This document shows, in pieces, positions 55,955 to 64,000 of a stretch of DNA of 64,000 nucleotides. Location: the NCBI RefSeq assembly GCF_026210795.1, contig NC_089449.1, positions 3,038,001 through 3,102,000 on the forward strand, given 5' to 3'. A model generated the notes under the pieces. The model was not told the origin of the DNA. It ran no database searches and worked only from the letters and a program-made list of their open reading frames with translations. Source of the stretch: Rhizophagus irregularis. Lineage: Eukaryota > Glomeromycota > Glomeromycetes > Glomerales > Glomeraceae. Position numbers and translations under genes: made by a program. Within the stretch, counting starts at the first letter, position 1. Every line of letters starts with the position of its first letter.

Positions 55955-58108
55955 TCATATTGATTCACGTATATTTTTGGAACATATTAATCAAAGCTTA
56001 CAAGTTACATCTACTCTAGTCTCAATTAATTATTAATTAGAAAAATAAATTTAAGAATAAATAATTTATCAATGTTAAAATATTTAAAAAATTGATTTTT
56101 TTTCCGCCTATTTTTAAATTTCATGCACTATCATAAACATGCTCTACGCCATTATAATCATAATAATGTTCCGAAACTTGAAACTTTTGAACATTTATAT
56201 ATATTTATACATATTAACCGATTAATTTATTGATTATTTAACTGATTAATTAACCGATTATTATTTGATTATGGTAGTTGGTTACAGTAATCGATTAACC
56301 GGTTAAAGTTGATCGTTTTTTTTAACTTTTAAATTTTAGCCAATAAACAATAAAAACAAATCAATGGAATTTTAACTGGATAATTGGTTTTTATTTATTC
56401 TTTATAGTACCATTATCGGCTGAACTCATTGAAGTCATTCGAATTTTCAAATTAGCCGCTCGCTTTAATAATCAATTCACTTATATTTTCCGCAACTATT
56501 ATTACTAATTCGTTAAATGTCATTTCTTAAATTTTAGCCAAATTGATACATTCTCTTATCCGATTAAAAAATTTTGAACTCAACGAATTAGTTAAATCAA
56601 ATCTGTTCAAATTTGTCATCGAGTTACCTTAATAAAAGCTCCTTTAATATTGTACGTATTACTCACGACAGATGATCTTATATTTAATTGGCACTATGGA
56701 CAAATGAACATGTGGCTTATTCTTGTCACGCAAAATTTGGGGTTCGTCGATCGCTTGAAATAACTAAAAATATAATTAGTACTTTTCAGGTTTTATTAAT
56801 ATGATATACGTTCGCCAATGTTTTCACTAATTAATTCACGCGTTATCTAAGTACTCTTTATCATTACGATCGACCAAAAGTTTTCGATTGGATAGATTTA
56901 GGGCTGTATGACTGCTACTCAAAACTTCTGGAATTTTCATGTAGTGGTTAGAATCGTTTAATGTTAACCGGTTAATTAAACGATTAAGTCCCTTGGATAT
57001 CCTGTTTTAATCGGTTAAGGTTGTTTTTGGATGGTTTCAACCTTTATATTCTCAGATGGTAAGACGACAATATTTTGCCAATATTATTACCCAGCATTCG
57101 GTTATCTCAGGAGTGTAGGTATGGTAGTTGTGTACGAAGAATTTCCAATAAAGCCCAGCGTTCATAGTTGTTTAAAAAAATACAGTAAGGTCTTTCATTT
57201 TATACCAATGTTTATACTGTACATATATATTTCTTTTAACAAAGTTGATCCGCGATCCATGAATGTAGTAATTGTAGCATGATTCATTGAATATCTATTT
57301 CGGGATAATCACACCATATAAAAATTACTAACCCGTACCTGTCGGGTGCCGTACAAAATCCCGAAACTCATCACATAGGAGATTTCAAATGATTCTAAAT
57401 TAAAATAAATTTTAATTAAATTAATTAAATTACTTTATGAGTCCTATACATACTGATAAGAATCTTGCGGTGCGGATGAAGAGTGATTGAAAATGTTGAT
57501 AATTACTTAAAATGATAGGTTTATAGGAACCTTTTTCTTTCTTTTCTAATTTTCATTTCGACATTATTATAGCGCCATCAACAATCGTCGTGCCATATCA
57601 ATATGAAAGATGCAACATCCATGTTATTTTCAAGATCATAACTAAATTAAGAGTTATACAGTACTTGACTTGCAACATCATAAAATAGTAATGGAGTGAT
57701 ATTCCTCGTTTTATTATATGATCATCATTATTTATATCAAATGATCAGTCATGCGGTACACAATAAATACAATAAATACGAAACGTACACGCATAATACA
57801 TAATACATACTTGTTTAATATTTGAAGAATTAATTATTATCATGCCATTTTATTTACGAATTTAACAATGTCAATTAAATTATTTATAATTAAAATATCG
57901 TTCAATTAATAATATTAATAATAGAATTGTTGATCATAAAATTATCATCTGATTAATGTATTTTCTATTACTCAAAACAAAATGTGTGAATAATCAACTT
58001 CAGACAATATTACTACATTTCCCGCTATTTTTTTTTTGTTGTTATTATTAATATAATAAAATAATAACGTAATAATTGTTTAAAAAAATTTTAAGTGTCA
58101 TAATTACA
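55955..58108. other. Intergenic DNA with TTAACCGGTTAA repeats
   Basis: The first 80 bp hold the lost reading frame of the upstream gene's tail, to about 56036. Palindromes TTAACCGGTTAA lie at 56295-56306 and 56964-56975. A frame at 57031-57282 is not supported by any family feature. The remainder is AT-rich with no visible gene. Confidence 0.4.
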
Positions 58109-58449
58109 TTAGCTAAGAATTCTTGGGAGACGATCAATGATATTAGTGATATTGCTATTATTACTAGAAGGTACACTTATATCATTATAAATTTCGTATA
58201 TATTGAAGTTAGCATTATGTATATATCTTACTTCTTTAACAATATCAGCTAGATTTACGGCAAATATAATCAATGCCATAGCAGCTGCTAAATTCGATAC
58301 TGCTCTTAAAAAATTTATCATGTTTAAATCAAAGCTGCTTTGTGTTTTATGGAGAAGAATTAAATTAAAAGTTAAAACCATAGTACTGCAAATAAATAAT
58401 TGAAAAAAGTAAAAAAAAAAACTTACTGAGAGTTATTGCGAGTCGACAT
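58109..58449 (-). CDS. Small predicted membrane protein
   Basis: Two minus-strand exons, 58427-58449 and 58109-58385, with a 41-bp GT-AG intron (donor GTAAGT, acceptor TTGCAG) encode 99 residues starting MSTRNNSHTMVLTFNLILLH. A hydrophobic segment LAAAMALIIFAVNLADIV (about residues 41-58) is a likely membrane helix; the region MVLTFNLILL nearer the start is weaker. The C-terminal third is polar, with a run of Asn and Ser. The intron is shorter than others in this window, so the second exon alone, starting at Met10, is an alternative. No family recognised. Confidence 0.5.
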
Positions 58450-60222
58450 GATGAATATTTATTAAAGCGTAAAGAGTTTATAAATAATATCTGGTAGTAC
58501 AATTTATATTATTCGACTTTCTATTTAGAACCCATTTTAAAGCCAAAATTAGCTTAGAAAAGTAATTTTCCCGATGAAGCTCATAATTTAATAATGGCTA
58601 TAAAAAAACAATGATACTTAAGAATTACCTATTATGAACTAGAATATTCCAGGAAACCCCAAGAAAACAATAATGAGTATAAAATGTTGTAAATTGTTGT
58701 AAATTAAATTTCTTTTTAATAATTAGCCCGTTGATCACAATCTAACCGAAATCGGCTAAGTCGATTGTAGATTTCTTTCCACTTATTTTGAGATCGTTCT
58801 TTCCACTACTACCGTTGAAAATCTTAAATTAGTTCGTATTATTTGAGATAGTCTCATAAGGGAATGTATTTATGAGGAAGTTGAGGCAATATTCAAGTGA
58901 CGGGGTCAGAGACATGAACTTAACATTGTTAAAATAATATTTTCCAGATAAAACACGTGGTATTTTCAGCGTAGATCACAAATTCCACATATAATCCATG
59001 TGGAATTACATAGATGATCTACCTAAAAAATTTCTTCTTATTCGTTTCATTAAACTATCAGTCGTTATCATTGAATATATGAGTTATATATATTTATAGC
59101 TGGAATAATCGATATATATTGTTTAACTTTGAAAGCTTTACTTTATTGTAGACATCTAATACACCACAAACGCATTAGTAAAGATTATTTACAACCTTTC
59201 AGATTTTATAGTACTGTATATAAATCATTAGTGGTCTTTGTGTGAACAAGTACAAATTTTGATTTGAAAATATTCGCTGATTTCTTTGACACTTTATATA
59301 AATTCTAGGATTCTGCAACTAAAACAGTATTTTGCAGCATAAATGGCTAATAAAGGATACTAAACAAACTCATGTGTGATGTACAAATGGATCTAGTATA
59401 TGTAAATGAGGTCCATTAAAACGTATACATTTAACAGTTAATTCAACGACTTTAATGTACAAAATAAAATTGTAATTGACGCAATAAAGTAGTTTTTTGG
59501 AGAAGATGCCTTCGATACATAATTGATAGCAGCAATGAGATTCACAATCTAGTTCGATTCTGTTTGCAATCGGTGGACTATTTCTGAATTTTCCCATCTG
59601 ATAATAAGCAACATTTTGAGGATTTACGTAATACTTATCCATTACCAACAAAATTCCACCTTCACGTGGCTTTTGCCCAGCGTTATGATGGAATTATAAG
59701 TGACAAATATTTTTTAATGATCACGTGAGAGTGAAAATTTTTTGTTACGGTGACGACTTCAAAATCAAAAAATTCTTGGAATAATAATATATAGATCGCT
59801 CGTGATTTTGAATTTATGAATTGAACTAACTATGTTCAAGGTTAAAAATTCATCACCAATCAACTTTAAATTAGACAATTTCAATACTTATTATTATTGG
59901 AATTGTAGACTCTAGAAATGTTTTTAAATCTTTGATTCGAGAAATTAAATGTATAGATACAGCAATTACGTCATGTCACACTTACTAGTTAGAGACTTGA
60001 AACATTCTATTATTATTGATGGTGCCGACAACAATTGAAGTGTCACATAATAATACACGAAAGATTTATTAATAATTAATTTCATTTTTGCAGGTTCTTA
60101 ACCTTGCTTGAAGAGCTTTAATAATATATAATTATTAATATACAATACATAACATGTACATTCAATATCACAAAATAAAAAGCAAATTATAAAAAAAAAA
60201 TCAATTTTGCTATTTAATCTCT
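58450..60222. other. Intergenic DNA
   Basis: Holds one doubtful minus-strand frame (59370-59651, listed separately). Otherwise AT-rich with no visible structure. The first part is probably the promoter of the membrane-protein gene. Confidence 0.35.
59370..59651 (-). CDS. Doubtful hypothetical protein, 93 codons
   Basis: A minus-strand frame MLVMDKYYVNPQNVAYYQMG through ANRIELDCESHCCYQLCIEG to KCIRFNGPHLHILDPFVHH. Five Cys in the middle and a mixed composition look more protein-like than most frames nearby, but there is no homology I can name and no splice context. It could be an exon or a remnant. Confidence 0.3.
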   Translation of the reverse strand: MLVMDKYYVNPQNVAYYQMGKFRNSPPIANRIELDCESHCCYQLCIEGIFSKKLLYCVNYNFILYIKVVELTVKCIRFNGPHLHILDPFVHHT

Positions 60223-63200
60223 TTACTCTTTATCATTGACCCAATTTTGAACCCATTCTTTAGCTTTTTCAGAAATAATATTTCTTTTTTCTTCATTTTC
60301 AACCATTTTCTTTAAAGCTTTTTCAGCTTTTTCATAACACATTTCACATTCGTCTTTAAAATTTTCAAACATAATTATTTCAAGATATTTCATAGAAATA
60401 CAAGTAGTTAATATCTCTTCAATTTCCTTAATTTCTCCAATTTCCTTTTTAATTTCTTGTTTTAAATCATTTAAATCATTTAAATCATTTTTATAAAAAA
60501 ATTCATAAAATGATTTATTTGGTAAGAATTTACCATCAAATGATTGTAGTCCTAATAATTCAAATAAATTTTCAACGTTTGATTCTTTATGATTAATTTT
60601 AATTTCGAGCTGTTCAATTTCTTGTAATGTCGTTTCCTGTGCTACATGTTGCGATCTTGCAGCTGAAGTTGTTAGTTGTTTTCTGGGAGCTTTACCACCC
60701 GTTGATTTTCTGGCTGTTCGATTTGTTGCGGAACGTTTTGGAGGTGGTGGAGCATCTATTTATTAAATGTTTATTAAAAAAATATTTCTTATTTATTTTT
60801 TTTTTAATTATAAATTAATTTAAATAAAATGATTCCTTTACCATCATCTTCATCATCTTCATCATTCATTGCATCAAAACTTATTCTTCGATGCCTTTTA
60901 GCACCACCCTTACCAACTATGTAATAAATATTATTAATTAGAATTTTTCTATTAAAAAAAAATTAAGTTTTATATAATACACGAAATATAATGTATTTCT
61001 ATTTTTTTTTCTTATAAAATTGATACATACGTCCTGATAATCCCCTGCCTGAACCAGATGAGACAACAGCTTGGGGGACAATTACTTGCTTTGCTTTGAT
61101 AAAAACTTCATCAGGTTCACTTGTCCTTTCATCAATTCCAATAAAACTTGTAAAAATAATAAGATATTAAATAATAAATATGAGAGTGGATATGTATTGT
61201 AATATAATACTATCATAATAAAAATTGAAAAATTTATTTATACCTTGTATGTTTTGATGCTAAATTAAAAGTTTTACCAAGTTTAACAATATATTCTTTA
61301 GCTGAAATATTTTTACCAGCATTTTTAGGATTCTTATGAAGAAATGATTTTTCATCATCAAGATCTTGAATGAGTTTTCTTACTGCTAATCTATGAATAA
61401 TTGAACCTTGTAAAGTGACAGGATCCAAAGGAATATCAAGTTTAATGGGACCATCTTGAGAAGTAGCATTTAAAGTAATAACTTTACACGGTTCAATATT
61501 TTTTTCCAAAATACAATAAACAATAAAACGAACACCTGGATAAATTGGTGGAATGAAATATGGAGCTTGTTGAACTTTAAAATCGGTAAAAATATCATTT
61601 TGTGATGATGATGTATTATCACTCGCAAAATTAATATCTTGCATCATATCTGATTCTTCATTTTTATTTGATTCTAAGAAATTATTATCGGTCCAAGTAA
61701 TTTCATAATCCTTGATTGGTGGTTTCAATGCATTCTTTAACATTCCAATAACTTTTTTGTCCATCCTTTCACTATTTGTTACAAATTGAGCATATCCTTT
61801 ACCGGTACGAGCAACAGACTCGACTAAGTGATGAGAAACCGCATCACCAATTCCTAACGAGAAAAGACGTAGGTCACCGTCCTTTTTTTCTTCATTTGTA
61901 CGTACAAGTTCTACAATCTGATTAACATTCCAAACTTCACCATCTGTAATAAGAAATACAGTAGTTGCCATATCATTTCTTGAATTTTCAAATGACCATT
62001 TTAGTGCACTATAAACTTCTGTCCCTCCATAATTTGAAGTCATCTTTTGAGCAAGATTAATAGCTTCAGATAAAGATTCTTCGGAATAAAGTTGACTTTT
62101 AGGGAAAAGAGAATCATGATGACTTCCAAATGAAACTACATTAAAGTAACAATCTTCAGGAATTGAACGTAATAATAATTCAAGTGCTTGCGCAGCCTTC
62201 TTCATAGGCTCAACAGACATTGAACCCGATCTATCCCATATCAACAAAAATAAATATATATATTATATTATCGATGTTAATTAAATTTAGTAAAATTATC
62301 ACGCTTAATTTAAATTATATCATACCTATCAACGACAAAAATTAGTTCAGTAATAGTTGTATTCAATGAAAATTTCGGAACCAAAGTTAACATAACACAG
62401 TTAGTTTGTGTTTCAGGATTGTATTCAAGAAAAGCACTAAAAGATACAAGAAAATCAAATAATTATATTAATTATATTTAAGAATGAATTAATAACAAAT
62501 AGATAATATAAATATTTGTATTTACCGTGGTTGATCAAGATCTTTACTTTTAACTACAAGAATAAAATCTTTTTCTAAATAAGTGATTTGATCAGCTAAA
62601 GTGATCTTTGAAATTTTAGGATTTTCGTCAATATTCATTTCAGTAGAAATTTTATGTGAAGGTGATTCAATACTTTGAATAATTGAAGTCATTCTACAAG
62701 TAACAGTGAGGTCTAAATAAAAATTAGCTTCTTTAGAATATAACACGGCATCAGGCTCAAGAATTTTCCCGTCATTTGATGATGATGTTGAAGTCGAAGT
62801 TGAAGAGCCGTATCTTGGCACGATATGAGTTGGAAGAACAAATCGGATTTTCTCTGTTTCAGAATCGTGTTTAAGTTCAGAAACATACGTAATCTTTACG
62901 ACTATAGTTTGTCCGGATGTAATATTTCCAATAGAACATTGAAATACATCTGCGGATTCAGATTCTAACAAATATGCGCCATGTCCTTTCTAATCAATTT
63001 AAGAAAAATAATTTAAATGTAAATATATGAATAAATAATAATTTATATTAAAAATTAGTTTTTAAAGGTATTTTTTACCTCAATTGCTTCAGTATATTCT
63101 TGTGCGGCTTTTTTTGCTTCTTTTACGACGCCTTTTACTTTTCTTTGTCCATCAATATCTGCTTCAAATCCGCAGACTGCTGCGGCTTCATGAATGGGAA

Positions 63201-63555
63201 ACTTATATCGAGCTTCAATAGGATCTTTTTCAACATTTTTATAAGTTTGGCTGATTGTAACTTTATAAAAGGAAAAAAAAGAAAATAATTATAATATTTA
63301 AATATTTATGTAAATATATATAGGTTACAATTATTTTATAATTTTGACCAAATTTTAACAAACCTTCAGTTATCATATCAACAACTATAAGTGAAATTTA
63401 GAATTTGGAAATTTAATTGATTACATAATAATAATCATAGTACAAACGCCAGATTATCAGTTTTTAAACTTACTATTAGCTTCAATGACAACATTTTGTA
63501 AAGGAATCGGAGTTTCTTTATTCTCAATTACACAACAAAGGCCGTAAATTTGCAT
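60223..63555 (-). CDS. VIT and von Willebrand A domain protein with H3-tail-like segment
   Basis: Nine minus-strand exons (63474-63555, 63364-63384, 63079-63260, 62526-62989, 62326-62436, 61244-62230, 61031-61146, 60842-60916, 60223-60755) total 2571 nt, 856 residues, exactly in frame. Residues 1 to about 130 are a VIT domain (MQIYGLCCV.., VTISQTYKNVEKDPIEARYK, FPIHEAAAVCGFEADIDG). The vWA domain starts at about 280 (ELIFVVDRSGSM) with all five metal-site residues: Asp286, Ser288, Ser290, Thr357, Asp383. A basic/acidic linker follows (KRHRRISFDAMNDEDDEDD, about 655-680), the H3-like segment at 693-707, and a helical C-terminus containing LLGLQSFDGKFLP, as at the end of other VIT proteins. The architecture is that of inter-alpha-trypsin-inhibitor heavy chains, VWA5A and PARP4. 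No signal peptide is visible, so it is probably intracellular. An upstream non-ATG exon before 63555 cannot be excluded. Confidence 0.92.
60673..60717 (-). other. Segment identical to histone H3 residues 6-20
   Basis: Within the last exon of the VIT-VWA gene, residues 693-707 read TARKSTGGKAPRKQL, identical to histone H3 residues 6-20. The following TTSAARS resembles H3 ATKAARKS, and an Arg precedes where H3 has Gln5. Lys696, Ser697, Lys701 and Lys705 match H3 Lys9, Ser10, Lys14 and Lys18. The reading frame is secure because the exon is open to its stop codon. Whether it is modified or bound by histone readers is not known. Confidence 0.93.
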
Positions 63556-64000
63556 CTTGAAATTATTCAATTAATAAATAAATTGAGTATAATAATTAAG
63601 AGAATGAAGAGAGTAGTGTGGGGAATATTTAAAAATTATTTACCGGAAATAAAACTCCTATTGAAACGGGCAGCTGATCATAAATTAGTTAATTTGTCAT
63701 CAAATATGCAATCGAATCGGACGTAAAACGGATTTGCCGATTTGCTGCCTTGGCGATCTTCTACATATTCTACATAATAAATTAAGATGTTTATCACGAA
63801 TTACGTAAATGACACTTCACTTTAACCTGATATATAAAATTATATCCCCCGGTTATGCGGTTAATAGAGATTTAGCGTAAAGGCGCAGAAAAATAATTTT
63901 ATGAAGCATATACAGTATCTGATGTTGGCAATATAATCGCAGTAGTATTACTAGCAAGCCTTTTAACTGAATTAATACATGCAAAAAAATAGCCCTGTTC
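63556..64000. other. Upstream region of the VIT-VWA gene
   Basis: Probably holds the promoter. A possible short exon (LPVSIGVLFP, about 63643-63672, with a GTAAAT donor) would extend the protein N-terminally, but it has no in-frame ATG within this window. The last bases (AATAGCCCTGTTC) look like the start of another CCCT(A/G)T MITE. Confidence 0.35.

Noticed and set aside
53919-56306. A transposon carrying the BED-Sel1 gene, bounded by the TTAACCGGTTAA copies
   Set aside because: The surrounding words are in direct rather than inverted orientation and no target duplication was found.
1-64000. CRISPR arrays, bacterial operons, rRNA or tRNA genes
   Set aside because: No regular spacer-repeat array, no ribosome-binding sites, no cloverleaf or rRNA sequence was seen; introns and composition are those of a fungal nucleus.

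Overview
The window looks like nuclear DNA of an arbuscular mycorrhizal fungus (Glomeromycotina, most like Rhizophagus). It is very AT-rich, its genes are split by short GT-AG introns, and it carries gene families I associate with these fungi: a BED-finger/Sel1-repeat protein, decayed protein-kinase-like genes and a repetitive SAM-like family. There are many short non-autonomous transposons. The organism call is inference from composition and families; no rRNA, tRNA or other species marker is present.

Layout. 1-13 kb: two tandem genes for macrophage migration inhibitory factor (MIF)-like proteins (2204-2681 and 12500-12957) with related flanking DNA. The roughly 9 kb between them is full of broken coding sequence and transposons, including a 516-bp hAT-type element with a perfect 8-bp target duplication inside a dead gene. 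13.5-17.05 kb: a complete 14-exon PMT4-type protein O-mannosyltransferase. 17-45 kb: gene-poor DNA with a pair of small paralogous RGRK/coiled-coil proteins (22923-23432 and 36855-37445), one partial minus-strand gene, a pseudogene with several nonsense codons, and nested transposons (a foldback element at 30.4-31.2 kb and a hAT element inside another repeat at 31.5-32.8 kb). 45-53 kb: one intact hypothetical gene, then more mobile elements and pseudogenes, including a protein kinase broken into pieces. 54-56 kb: an intact BED zinc finger plus 14 Sel1 repeats gene. 58 kb: a small predicted membrane protein. 60.2-63.6 kb: a complete nine-exon minus-strand gene for a VIT + von Willebrand A protein.

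The most striking observation is in that last gene. Its C-terminal third contains a 15-residue exact match to the histone H3 tail (TARKSTGGKAPRKQL, H3 residues 6-20), with partial similarity continuing beyond it. It sits after a basic/acidic linker and before a helical C-terminal domain. It keeps the equivalents of H3 K9, S10, K14 and K18, so it could be a histone mimic or a captured fragment of a histone gene.

The genes do not form one pathway. They are single housekeeping or accessory genes set in transposon-rich DNA. Splice models were built by hand from reading frame, GT-AG sites and family motifs; both long models (PMT4 and VIT-VWA) close exactly in frame. Nothing was searched or computed beyond reading the sequence.
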